NCBI GenBank assembly: GCA_047638695.1
Contig: JBLINY010000120.1
Span: 1-13,328, forward strand
DNA length: 13,328 nt
DNA from: JAHECQ01 sp047638695
GTDB lineage: Bacteria > Actinomycetota > Acidimicrobiia > Acidimicrobiales > SZUA-35
Direction of reading: 5' to 3'
This document shows, in pieces, positions 1 through 7,065 of the stretch. Below the pieces are notes generated by a model. The model did no database searches. It was not told the DNA's origin and saw only the letters and a program-made list of their open reading frames with translations. The stretch's first letter is position 1, and each line of letters starts with the position of its first letter. The position numbers were made by a program, and so were the translations under genes.

Positions 1-2
1 CC

Positions 3-119
3 GACCGGCGAAACCGCCACCGCCACGCCGCACTCCGCCTCGCCACCACCGTGCTCATGATCGCCAGACTCATCGACTACCGAGATCGATGGAGCCCCAA
101 GAATCCACCTACCGGCTGA
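3..119 (+). CDS. 3' end of an unidentified coding region, possibly a transposase C-terminus (partial)
   Basis: An open frame enters from the left edge and ends at TGA 117-119, giving about 38 residues. The end includes RHAALRLATTVLMIARLIDY: an arginine-rich stretch followed by a short hydrophobic helix. That pattern resembles the tails of IS5-like DDE transposases, but the piece is too short for a firm assignment. It stops 9 bases before the left inverted repeat of the neighbouring IS1380 element, so it may be older mobile DNA into which that element landed. Another frame is also open up to TAA at about 125-127 and reads as low-complexity Pro/Arg, so the chosen frame is a judgement. Confidence 0.3.
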   Translation, partial: DRRNRHRHAALRLATTVLMIARLIDYRDRWSPKNPPTG

Positions 120-128
120 GCCCCTAAT

Positions 129-146
129 CCTCGATCCACCGTTTGG
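129..146 (+). repeat. Left terminal inverted repeat of the IS1380 element
   Basis: Reads CCTCGATCCACCGTTTGG. The reverse complement of 1723-1740 is CCTGGATCCACCGTTTGG, so the two differ at one base. The match stops abruptly at the inner edge. About 156 non-coding bases separate this end from the transposase stop codon. Confidence 0.85.
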
Positions 147-182
147 CTTCTGAAGGTCGGGCCTGTGGCGGTCTTTGATGGC

Positions 183-201
183 GGGGGGGCGAGGGGAGGG
201 G
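183..201 (+). other. G-rich run fitting a G-quadruplex pattern
   Basis: Seven Gs (183-189), CGA, four Gs, A, four Gs. Splitting the first run as GGG-G-GGG gives four G-tracts with loops of 1, 3 and 1 bases, which satisfies the common G3+N1-7 rule. It lies in the non-coding stretch beyond the transposase stop codon, on the strand opposite the transposase. Folding is inferred from sequence only. Confidence 0.35.
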
Positions 202-302
202 CTGGATCGGTGGTTGGGGCGCGTTGGTGAAGGCTGTTGGCGTAATGGTCGGGTTGTGGACGCTTGGTTTGGTGGGGGTGCGTCAGGTCCCGGGCATCGT
301 TG

Positions 303-1621
303 TCAGCCCGACGCGAGTTTGGGGATTAACCGGATCTGTTTGAGCATGGTGGTGAACTGTTCGGCCCATGGCCATGCGGTCGGGAACCGGAGTAGGTGCC
401 GGCCGGATCGGTTCACGATCACTGCCGCCAACGCGATCAGTTGTGTGCGTCGGGTCCGGTTCGTCACCTGGGGCTGACCGGTGATCAGACTGGTCCAGAT
501 GCCGAGGTTGTGGGCTAGCACCGAACATCCGAGCCAGGCGGCGTTGGCATGGAAATGTCCGGAGGGGATGTGGTCGAGTCCGGCGCTTTCTTTCAGGTCC
601 CGGATCGCGAGTTCGACCACTGCGTGCTCTCGATGGAACTGGTCGGCGTCGACCATGGTGATGTCACGGTCGGAGGTGATGAACGCGTGGTGGCGCCAAT
701 CGGGCCACAACTGTGCCTGGGATTTCTCGGTGAGTCGGGTGCGGCGAACGATCAGCCGGACCGTGCGCTGTCGTCGGCCTTTGCCGCTGCTGTAGATCGT
801 TTCGGCGACCTGGGCTCGGCCGCCGAGGGTGTAATCGATGTCGACCCAAGCGGTGTCGTCGATGCTGTCGATTGCTTGGCGCATGGACTTGTGCAGCCGG
901 ACGGTGATCGACCAGCCGACACGGTGGGCGTCGAGACGGTCAATCATTTTCCATGACCAGAACCCCGAATCAGCTCGCACGAACCTTGGCCCGACAGTGC
1001 CCGCCCGGTTGAGGACACCAACGAGTTCATCAACGAAACGGTCAACACCGCGGGCGGTGTTCGCCGATCCGTGTCGCATGCGTGCCAATAGGACTTCACC
1101 GGTCCCGGCCCTCGTGGCGAGGAGCGGGTGGTAGCCCAACACTTTGGTGTAGCCGTAGCCGGCTGCTTTCTTCTGTTTGCCGTGGACCTCACAAATCGTG
1201 GAATCCAAATCGATCACGAGACGGCTGTCGCCGGGGCCGGCCCCGGCGGCCCAGGCCCGAGCTAACGCCCGGGAACACACAGCGTCGAGTTGGCGCGGAC
1301 ATGACCGAACGTGAAGCCGCGTAGGAACGTCCCGATCGTCGAGGGTGCCATCACCTTGAACGGCAACACCGTCTGGGTTGCGCCGGCCCGCAGCATGTTG
1401 ACGTGGTCGATGTGTGTTGCGCCGGCGATCATCGCAGCAACCAACGTCAGAATCTTGCGGCCAGGCCGGAACGAACCTGTCGTGATCCGTTGATTGATGA
1501 GGGCTTCGAGGCCGAGGCGGGTCATCAGTGTGGCCGGCAAGATCAGGCCGGCGTTGGCCACGAGACGGTCGTGATCGAAGATCGGTTCCAACCGGTCGAT
1601 TCTGCGCGATGATGCACTCAC
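303..1621 (-). pseudogene. IS1380-family DDE transposase with an internal frameshift
   Basis: This is the DDE transposase of the IS1380 element and would cut and join its ends. Reading starts at GTG 1621-1619, preceded by a strong AGGAGG site, and gives an N-terminal part of about 109 residues ending in GTFLRGFTFGHVR. The frame then breaks. The continuation QLDAVCSRALARAW... is in another frame and runs to TGA at 303-305. Removing two bases from the GCGC at 1293-1296 restores a single protein of about 438 residues, the usual family length. The second part shows the expected acidic motifs: VIDLDST with a following AGYGYTK block, RADSGF, and HAVVELAIRDLKE, then HIPSGHFHANAAWL. A longer open frame reaching 1667 exists, but its first ~125 residues are out of the homologous frame, so GTG 1621 is the better start. 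A sequencing error or programmed frameshifting is possible; an inactivating 2-nt duplication is the simplest reading. Confidence 0.85.
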
Positions 1622-1629
1622 AGAAAGTG

Positions 1630-1635
1630 CCTCCT
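1630..1635 (-). promoter_or_regulatory. Ribosome binding site of the IS1380 transposase
   Basis: Minus-strand AGGAGG lies 8 bases before the GTG at 1621. It decides the start: the upstream ATG at 1667 belongs to a frame without family similarity at its N-terminus. Confidence 0.7.
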
Positions 1636-1722
1636 GTGGCTGTGTGGATGCGGACGTAAGACATCAACAGACTCCCAGCTCAGGAGGCCTTTTTGGTGGA
1701 CGCGGCCGACCTCACCCACTCA

Positions 1723-1740
1723 CCAAACGGTGGATCCAGG
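1723..1740 (-). repeat. Right terminal inverted repeat of the IS1380 element
   Basis: Forward sequence CCAAACGGTGGATCCAGG. It pairs with 129-146 with one mismatch and is followed directly by CTAA, which also occurs at 124-127. Confidence 0.85.
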
Positions 1741-1799
1741 CTAAGCGCCAGGCAATCAATCGGCTGTTTCACCCAGGGTGGCTGACCACCACTGGTGGC

Positions 1800-1812
1800 T
1801 AGGATTCCGCCC
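1800..1812 (+). promoter_or_regulatory. Probable -10 box for a leaderless ndk transcript
   Basis: TAGGAT (1800-1805) fits the actinobacterial TANNNT -10 consensus. Seven bases later comes the GTG at 1813, which is where transcription would begin. No Shine-Dalgarno site precedes that GTG. Just upstream, CCACCA-C-TGGTGG (1786-1798) forms a short perfect inverted repeat that could be an operator. No convincing -35 is visible. Inference from spacing only. Confidence 0.4.
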
Positions 1813-2220
1813 GTGAGCAGAACACTGGTGATTTGTAAACCCGATGCCGTCGAGCGAGGTCTTGTTGGTGAGATCCTCGGACGATTCGAGAAGAAGGGTC
1901 TGACCTTGGTCGCAGCCGAGCTGCGACTCCTCGATGCCGACTTGTTAGCCAAGCACTACGAAGAGCACGTCGACCGGCCTTTCTACGCTGATCTCACGGC
2001 CTTTATGAGCCGGAGCCCAGCGTTGGTAGCTGTGCTCGGTGGACCCGATGACACCTTCGCCATCGTTCGTTCGATGATGGGGACCACCAACCCGGCCGAG
2101 GCTGCTCCCGGCACTGTTCGAGGCGATCTCGGCCTCACGACAACAGAAAATCTCGTGCACGGTTCGGACTCAAACGAGTCGGCCGAACGAGAGATCGGCA
2201 TCTTTTTTCCCGGTCTCTGA
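1813..2220 (+). CDS. ndk: Nucleoside diphosphate kinase
   Basis: Transfers the terminal phosphate of ATP to nucleoside diphosphates through a phosphohistidine, keeping cytoplasmic NTP and dNTP pools balanced. The 135-residue product has the N-terminal RTLVICKPDAVERGLVGEIL strand-helix (nucleotide-contacting Lys at residue 9) and the signature NLVHGSDSNESAEREIGIFF, with catalytic His at about residue 116. Length is normal for a bacterial Ndk. An in-frame GTG lies six codons upstream at 1795, but GTG 1813 gives the standard N-terminus (MSRTLV) and fits the leaderless promoter. The gene sits immediately before the mre cluster, a common actinobacterial arrangement. The IS1380 element ends 72 bases upstream and may have cut it off from its former neighbours. 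Confidence 0.95.
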   Translation: MSRTLVICKPDAVERGLVGEILGRFEKKGLTLVAAELRLLDADLLAKHYEEHVDRPFYADLTAFMSRSPALVAVLGGPDDTFAIVRSMMGTTNPAEAAPGTVRGDLGLTTTENLVHGSDSNESAEREIGIFFPGL

Positions 2221-2244
2221 TCGGTCTCGAGCCCGGGGGCGCCC

Positions 2245-2273
2245 TTGTGGCGATGCCGGGGCTCTTCTACGCT
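2245..2273 (+). promoter_or_regulatory. Candidate promoter for the mreB operon
   Basis: TTGTGG (2245-2250) and TACGCT (2268-2273) are separated by 17 bases, matching a housekeeping sigma layout with a TANNNT -10. It would give a 5' leader of about 75 bases before mreB. The 136-base gap between ndk and mreB and the hairpins that follow support a separate start here, though read-through from ndk is also possible. Confidence 0.4.
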
Positions 2274-2326
2274 GCCGTTCTGGCAGCCATGGGCAAACTT
2301 GTGGTGGCAGCGTCCGATTCATCGGA
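2271..2326 (+). other. Two short hairpins in the mreB leader
   Basis: GCTGCC-GTTCT-GGCAGC (2271-2287) is a perfect 6-bp stem with a 5-base loop. TCCGAT-TC-ATCGGA (2313-2326) is a perfect inverted repeat that would realistically form a 5-bp stem with a 4-base loop. Neither is followed by a T run, so they do not look like intrinsic terminators. They could structure the leader ahead of the mreB ribosome binding site. Role unknown. Confidence 0.35.
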
Positions 2327-2341
2327 TGAAAAACTCCCTGT

Positions 2342-2350
2342 GGAGGGGGG
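2342..2350 (+). promoter_or_regulatory. Strong ribosome binding site of mreB
   Basis: GGAGGGGGG ends six bases before ATG 2357. It is the strongest Shine-Dalgarno site of the cluster, in keeping with MreB being needed in more copies than the downstream membrane proteins. Confidence 0.7.
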
Positions 2351-2356
2351 TGCAGC

Positions 2357-3400
2357 ATGGCAAAACGATTATCGAGCATTCTTGGCTCTGTAGGCGCCCG
2401 CGATATGGCCGTCGACCTCGGCACCGCCAACACTCTGGTGTATGTACGGGGCCACGGCATTGTGCTTGACGAGCCATCGGTCGTTGCCATCAACGTCAAC
2501 ACCGGTCGTCCGCTTGCCGTCGGTATCGAGGCCAAACGGATGATCGGCCGCACGCCGAGCCACATTCAGGCCATCCGACCGCTGAAGGACGGCGTGATCG
2601 CCGATTTCGACATCTGCGAAGAAATGCTGCGGTATTTCATACAGAAGGTCAGCCCGGGTCGTTGGGTGGCCAAGCCCCGCATCGTGATCTGCGTGCCGTC
2701 GGGAATCACCGGTGTCGAGCAACGGGCGGTTCGTGATGCTGCTGAGTTCGCTGGAGCCCGGCAAGCAATCATTATCGAAGAGCCGATGGCCGCCGCCATT
2801 GGTGTTGGCCTGCCCGTGCAGGATCCCACCGGCAACATGATCGTCGACATTGGTGGTGGAACCACCGAGGTGGCCGTCATCTCGCTTGGTGGCATCGTCG
2901 CCAGCCAGTCGGTCCGCATCGGTGGAGACGAGCTCGATCAGTCGATCATCAACTACATCAAGAAGGAATATTCGCTCGCTCTGGGCGAACGCACAGCCGA
3001 AGAGATCAAGATCCAGCTCGGTTCAGCTGATCGGCTGCCCGAGGAGTACCAAGCCGAGATCCGTGGCCGAGATTTGGTCAGCGGCCTTCCGAAGACGATC
3101 GTGACCACGACCGAAGAAATTCGCGATGCTCTGGCTGAGCCGGTCAGTTCCGTGGTCGATGCCGTGAAAGTGACGCTCGACAAGACGCCTCCCGAGCTGG
3201 CAGCAGACATCATGGAGCACGGCATTACGTTGGCTGGTGGGGGAGCGCTGTTGCATGGGCTCGACACCCGCCTTCACGCCGAAACGGGCATGCCCATTAT
3301 TGTTGCTCGCAACCCGCTCCACGCAGTTGCCATCGGATCAGGTCAGTATCTGGAGGCCTACGACTCGCTCCGGAACCTGTATCCAAACCAGCAGGACTGA
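2357..3400 (+). CDS. mreB: Rod shape-determining protein MreB
   Basis: Bacterial actin that polymerises on ATP along the inner membrane and guides the elongation machinery of rod-shaped cells. The 347-residue product has the normal family length. The actin-fold motifs are in order: phosphate-1 loop DLGTANTLVY (residues 20-29), phosphate-2 motif VDIGGGTTEVAVISLGG (near 163-180), and adenosine motif GITLAGGGALLHG (near 288). The N-terminal MAKRLSSILGSV is a short amphipathic stretch of the type that anchors MreB to membrane. A strong ribosome site fixes the ATG. mreC begins 12 bases after its stop, so the two are probably co-transcribed. Nothing looks damaged. Confidence 0.97.
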   Translation: MAKRLSSILGSVGARDMAVDLGTANTLVYVRGHGIVLDEPSVVAINVNTGRPLAVGIEAKRMIGRTPSHIQAIRPLKDGVIADFDICEEMLRYFIQKVSPGRWVAKPRIVICVPSGITGVEQRAVRDAAEFAGARQAIIIEEPMAAAIGVGLPVQDPTGNMIVDIGGGTTEVAVISLGGIVASQSVRIGGDELDQSIINYIKKEYSLALGERTAEEIKIQLGSADRLPEEYQAEIRGRDLVSGLPKTIVTTTEEIRDALAEPVSSVVDAVKVTLDKTPPELAADIMEHGITLAGGGALLHGLDTRLHAETGMPIIVARNPLHAVAIGSGQYLEAYDSLRNLYPNQQD

Positions 3401-3412
3401 TCTTCGGTCTCA

Positions 3413-4225
3413 GTGGCTCGCCTTGCGCTTCCGTCGCGTCGCCTCCTCGTGTTGCTCGTCGTTACCGCGCTCGCGTTGATGACCATCGATGCCCGCGGGT
3501 TCGGGCCAGTCCAATCAGCCCGACGATTGGCACTGGGCACTATTCGGCCGGTCGGTGACGGCCTTCGTTGGGCAGTCAGCCCAGCGGTGGATGGTTGGCG
3601 GGGTGCCGTCCACTACGACGAGCTCGAGGAAGAGAACGCCCTTCTCCGGGAACGAGTAGCTCAGCTCGAGGGACGAATTGAACAGCTGCCGGCTACCGAG
3701 ATCCAGTTAGAGCAGTTGCTTCTTGCGACCGAACTCGACTTCCTGGGCGAGATGCCTCGAGTCACCGGTCGGGTGGTCGGCGACCGTCGCACCGGTCTCG
3801 AACGTATCGTCGAGATCGACCGAGGGAGCGATGATGGCATCGAGGAAGGGATGCCGGTCGTAACGGGCGAGGGCTTGGTCGGTCGGATCCATCTCGTACT
3901 GAGTGACCGGTCGGTTGTGAGGCTCATAAGTGATCCTCGGTTCAGCGTTGGGGTGGTGTCGCCGGTGACCGGTGCAGTTGGTGTCATAGCTGGGCGCGGC
4001 GAGGACAGAGATCTGAACGTCAACATCGAAGAATCAGCCCTCGATGCGGTGAGCAGCGGCCAGCGGTTCGAGACCAGCGGCTTCGACCGCAGCCGGTATC
4101 CGGGGGGAATTCCCGTCGGAACGCTCGAGATCGACGATGAACGTGAGATACGGCGAATCGAGCCGGCGACCGACCTCGACCGGCTTGGATATCTGACCGT
4201 TCTGCTCGTACCGGAGCCCGAATGA
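3413..4225 (+). CDS. mreC: Rod shape-determining protein MreC
   Basis: Bitopic membrane protein that links cytoplasmic MreB to periplasmic/extracytoplasmic PBP2 and activates it. The product is 270 residues. A basic start (MARLALPSRR) leads into one membrane helix (about residues 11-24), then a coiled coil rich in Glu and Leu (about 68-108, YDELEEENALLRERVAQLEG), then the two-lobed beta domain of the MreC family, with typical segments VVGDRRTGLERIVEIDRGSDDGI and MPVVTGEGLVGRI. The start is GTG with no clear Shine-Dalgarno site, 12 bases after mreB, so translation probably depends on ribosomes leaving mreB. It ends in an ATGA overlap with mreD. Confidence 0.95.
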   Translation: MARLALPSRRLLVLLVVTALALMTIDARGFGPVQSARRLALGTIRPVGDGLRWAVSPAVDGWRGAVHYDELEEENALLRERVAQLEGRIEQLPATEIQLEQLLLATELDFLGEMPRVTGRVVGDRRTGLERIVEIDRGSDDGIEEGMPVVTGEGLVGRIHLVLSDRSVVRLISDPRFSVGVVSPVTGAVGVIAGRGEDRDLNVNIEESALDAVSSGQRFETSGFDRSRYPGGIPVGTLEIDDEREIRRIEPATDLDRLGYLTVLLVPEPE

Positions 4226-4728
4226 ACATTCGTTGGGGTGCAAGCGCCCTCGTCGTGATCTCCGCCGTCGTCGTGCAGTCTGCGGGATTCGACCAGGCCG
4301 AGATATTCGGTCGTGGCCGACTTGATCTTCCGCTACTCCTTGTCGTCGGGATCGGGTTCGTGGCTCGCGCCGATGAGGCCGCCATTCTTAGTTTCGGGGT
4401 CGGCCTGCTCGTCGATCTCACGCAATTTGGGCCCTTCGGGTTGCATGCCCTGGTGTATTGCCTGGCCGGGTGGGCATTGGCCGAGACGCGCATCCGAATG
4501 CTCGAGGCAGGGGCTTCCTTCCGCACGGTGCAGGGCGCTGGCGCTGTTGCCCTCGTCACCGCTATCACGTGGTTTGCAGGCGGGATATTCGGTCAGGATC
4601 CGCCACGGGGGAGCGATTGGCTCGTCCGCCTCGCCCTGTCGGCGCTGCTCGGCGCCGTCCTCGTTCATCCGGTTGCACGGGTCGCTCAATGGATGGTCGG
4701 GCCCAGATCGGCGGCAGGCGATGGTTGA
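4222..4728 (+). CDS. mreD: Rod shape-determining protein MreD
   Basis: Small polytopic membrane protein that works with MreC in the elongation complex. The 168-residue product is mostly hydrophobic, with four to five likely membrane helices: VVISAVVVQSAG, LPLLLVVGIGFVA, ILSFGVGLLVDL, a block around the middle GAVALVTAITWFAGG, and ALSALLGAVLVHPV. The LDLPLLLVV and FGVGLLVDLTQFGPFGLHAL segments match the conserved MreD core. Its ATG overlaps the mreC stop (ATGA), and its own end overlaps the next gene by 8 bases, both signs of translational coupling. Sequence identity in this family is low, so the call rests on fold and position together. Confidence 0.92.
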   Translation: MNIRWGASALVVISAVVVQSAGFDQAEIFGRGRLDLPLLLVVGIGFVARADEAAILSFGVGLLVDLTQFGPFGLHALVYCLAGWALAETRIRMLEAGASFRTVQGAGAVALVTAITWFAGGIFGQDPPRGSDWLVRLALSALLGAVLVHPVARVAQWMVGPRSAAGDG

Positions 4729-7030
4729 GAACGGTGGTCGACGGCTGGGCTTCCTGGCGCTCCTCGCCCTGACGTTGTTTGCGACGCTCGGTGCCCGCCT
4801 GTGGTTTCTGCAAGTTATGGAGTCTCCAACCTTCGAACAGGCCGTCGCGGCCAACAACACGCGTGAGATTTACACCGAGGCACCTCGGGGGCAGATCTTC
4901 GATGCCAAGGGTCGCTTGTTGGCCGGTCGTGAGGAGTCGCTCGTCGTCCTGCTCGACTGGACCGAACTTCGCGACTTCGACGACGACGAACGTCTCGCCG
5001 TATACACCGACGTGGCCAGCGAGCTAAATGGGGCCGGAATCAAGACAAAGGTTGAAGATCTCGAGCGTCAGTTCCAGTCGGCCCGGAATGGTTCGTTGAA
5101 ACCGGTGGTCGTGGCCGAAGACGTTGGCGATCAGGTGTGGGTGTCGGTTCAGGAGCGAAGCCTCGCCGGATTCAGCGTCGAGCGACAGTGGATACGCACG
5201 TATCCCTACGGGGCCGTTGGTTCGCACATCATTGGGTACACGGGCACGGTGACAAACACCGATCGGGCCGACGAGCTGAACGCGGCCAACGGCACGAAGC
5301 GTTATTTCCCTGGCGACGAACTGGGATTGGCAGGCGTGGAACGGCTCTTCGAGAGTGTTCTGCGTGGCGTCCCAGGTCTTCGTCAAGTCGAAATCGACGC
5401 TAAGAATCGGGTCATCGGCACGGTCGACGTCTTGCAGCGATCAGTGCCGGGCGACGACATCTACCTCACAATTGACATCGATCTTCAGTACGCGGCCGAG
5501 CAGATTTTGGCCGATGAGCTCCGTCTGGCCCGACAGCGGGAAGCCTGCAAGAACTGTCCGCCGCACGTTGCCGAAGCGGGCAGCCTCGTGGCCCTCGACG
5601 TCACCGACGGCTCGGTTGTGGCCATGGCCTCGCTTCCGACGTTCGACCCATCGAACTTCGTTTTTGGTCTCGGTGCCGAGCAGTTCGCCTACCTGCGAGA
5701 TCGCCCGGACCAGCCCTTCCTCGATCGCTCAACCCAAGGCCTTTACCCTCCCGGCTCGACCTTCAAAACGGTCACCGGTTACGCCGCGCTGCAGACAGGG
5801 GCGAGGGGTGAGTGGGAGCCTTGGGAAGACGTCGGGTTGCACACCATCGCCAACTGCACGGACTCAACCGGTGGCGCCGGCTGCGTGTTCGAGAACGCCG
5901 GCCGGGCAGTGCTGGGCACGGTCGACTTCCGAAGGGCCATGGAGATCTCCAGCGACACCTATTTCTACTCATTGGGTGAGAAGTTTTGGGTGGAGCAAGA
6001 GACCTACGGAGAAACAGTCATCCAGGACACTGCCGACTTCTTCGGCTTCGGAAACCCCACGGGCATCCAGCTGCCGGTCGAGAAGGATGGCAGGGTGCCG
6101 ACGCCGGAAAATCGTCGGGAAGAGTTCGGAGCCGATAGCGGCTGGTTCACTGGCGACAACGTGAACTTGTCGATCGGGCAGGGCGATCTGCTGGTTACCC
6201 CTCTGCAGCTCACCAACTCGTACGCCATGCTCGCAACCGGGGGCATTCGCTTCCAACCTCGGCTGATCGATCGGGTTCAAGTTGGCGATAGCACGGAAAT
6301 CGCGCAGGAGTTTCTGCCTCGTGTCGCCAACGATGAGCCGCTAGCAGCCTCCAGTCTGGCTCCGATTCGCGACGGGCTTCTTCGAGTCCCGCGTTCCGGT
6401 ACGGCGGCGGCCGCCTTTGCCACCTTCCCGCTCGATGCCTATCCGATTGCGGGAAAGACCGGTACCGCCGAAGTCCTCCGAAAAGCTGACTATTCGCTGT
6501 TCGCTAGCTTCGGCCCGTGGCCAAACCCCAAATATGCGGTCGCAGCCGTGCTGGAAGAGGCCGGGTTCGGCGGTGACGCTGCGGCGCCGGCTGTGCGGCG
6601 CTTCTATGATTTGCTTTCGGGGTTTACTCCTGTGCCGGCCGCACCGTTGGCTGGTGCCCCAGATGTTGTCTTCGAGCGACCCGTTATTCCCGAAAAGGTG
6701 ATCGACCCGAACGCGGTCCAGGCGGCCGCGACCGAGGAACCGTCAGGTCAGGCCCCGGCCTCGACGACCACCCAGCCGCCTGCAGCTCCGCCAACAACCG
6801 GCGCACCAACAACTGACCCATCAACTGCTGACCCATCAACTACTGACCCATCAACAACGGCCCCTCCCTTGACCGTGCCTTCTTCTGACCCGGACACGAC
6901 GGCTTTACCCTCGACTGGGCCGCCAACAACAGCTCGATCTGATCCACCGTCGGCCGAAACGTTGGATTCCACAGACGCGGCGGGCTCCCCGCCGGATGGC
7001 GACGCGCCAGCCGGCGAGGATTTCTCATGA
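4721..7030 (+). CDS. mrdA: Penicillin-binding protein 2 (elongasome transpeptidase) with a Pro/Thr-rich tail
   Basis: Class B transpeptidase that cross-links peptidoglycan made by RodA during side-wall growth; acts outside the membrane, anchored by one helix. The 769-residue protein begins MVENGGRRLGF, then a membrane helix (about residues 9-28). A PBP dimerisation domain follows (APRGQIFDAKGRLLA; GVERLFESVLRGVPG), then the transpeptidase domain. Active-site motifs are STFK (catalytic Ser346, Lys349), SSD at 410-412 (the SxN-equivalent, often SxD in PBP2 proteins) and KTGT (579-582). Residues from about 669 form a Pro/Thr/Ser/Asp tail of about 100 residues that other PBP2 proteins usually lack. 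Four cysteines in the outer part (276, 279, 379, 388) are unusual. The frame is open further upstream to 4313, but that part overlaps mreD; ATG 4721 precedes the membrane helix and is the family-like start. It overlaps mreD by 8 bases. Confidence 0.95.
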   Translation: MVENGGRRLGFLALLALTLFATLGARLWFLQVMESPTFEQAVAANNTREIYTEAPRGQIFDAKGRLLAGREESLVVLLDWTELRDFDDDERLAVYTDVASELNGAGIKTKVEDLERQFQSARNGSLKPVVVAEDVGDQVWVSVQERSLAGFSVERQWIRTYPYGAVGSHIIGYTGTVTNTDRADELNAANGTKRYFPGDELGLAGVERLFESVLRGVPGLRQVEIDAKNRVIGTVDVLQRSVPGDDIYLTIDIDLQYAAEQILADELRLARQREACKNCPPHVAEAGSLVALDVTDGSVVAMASLPTFDPSNFVFGLGAEQFAYLRDRPDQPFLDRSTQGLYPPGSTFKTVTGYAALQTGARGEWEPWEDVGLHTIANCTDSTGGAGCVFENAGRAVLGTVDFRRAMEISSDTYFYSLGEKFWVEQETYGETVIQDTADFFGFGNPTGIQLPVEKDGRVPTPENRREEFGADSGWFTGDNVNLSIGQGDLLVTPLQLTNSYAMLATGGIRFQPRLIDRVQVGDSTEIAQEFLPRVANDEPLAASSLAPIRDGLLRVPRSGTAAAAFATFPLDAYPIAGKTGTAEVLRKADYSLFASFGPWPNPKYAVAAVLEEAGFGGDAAAPAVRRFYDLLSGFTPVPAAPLAGAPDVVFERPVIPEKVIDPNAVQAAATEEPSGQAPASTTTQPPAAPPTTGAPTTDPSTADPSTTDPSTTAPPLTVPSSDPDTTALPSTGPPTTARSDPPSAETLDSTDAAGSPPDGDAPAGEDFS
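6809..6853 (+). repeat. Three 15-nt tandem repeats in the PBP2 tail
   Basis: Three units ending ACTGACCCATCA, GCTGACCCATCA and ACTGACCCATCA encode TTDPS-TADPS-TTDPS. They sit within the Pro/Thr-rich tail and suggest that the tail lengthens or shortens by slippage or recombination. Confidence 0.8.
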
Positions 7031-7065
7031 CTAGATTCCCCACCACTGTGGGCCTGACACCATGA
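7027..7065 (+). other. Twelve-codon mini-ORF bridging PBP2 and rodA
   Basis: ATG 7027-7029 overlaps the PBP2 stop (ATGA), and its own stop TGA 7063-7065 overlaps the rodA start (ATGA). It encodes MTRFPTTVGLTP. Neither rodA nor this ORF has a clear Shine-Dalgarno site. The double overlap would let a ribosome terminating on PBP2 re-initiate, cross the 31-base gap and re-initiate on rodA. It could be chance; no protein evidence is possible here. Confidence 0.35.

Larger units (their letters stand above)
129..1740 (-). mobile_element. IS1380-family insertion sequence, about 1.6 kb
   Basis: The element is bounded by imperfect inverted repeats at 129-146 and 1723-1740 (17 of 18 bases match). It contains one transposase gene on the minus strand, and its length fits the IS1380 family. 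The flanks read ...CCTAAT before the left repeat and CTAAGC after the right one. They share CTAA (124-127 and 1741-1744), consistent with the 4-bp target duplication usual for this family, with one unexplained base (T128) on the left. The right end lies only 72 bases before the ndk start. The transposase is frameshifted, so the copy is probably not autonomous. Confidence 0.85.

Noticed and set aside
1262..1667. Treating the long minus-strand frame from ATG 1667 as one intact 454-residue transposase.
   Set aside because: Its first ~125 residues are not transposase-like; the family N-terminus is in the frame starting at GTG 1621. A frameshift explains both.
1681..1694. GGAGGCCTTTTT within the IS right end as a terminator.
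   Set aside because: The T run is short and the preceding dyad (CTCC/GGAG) is only 4 bp.
2160..2192. A long stem (GTTCG-GACTC / GAGTC-GGC-CGAAC) near the end of ndk, resembling a terminator or attenuator.
   Set aside because: It lies inside the conserved active-site codons HGSDSNESAER, so the protein sequence explains it, and no T run follows.
4313..4720. An N-terminal extension of PBP2 of 136 residues.
   Set aside because: It overlaps mreD entirely, reads as Ser/Arg/Pro-rich out-of-frame sequence, and the membrane anchor follows ATG 4721.
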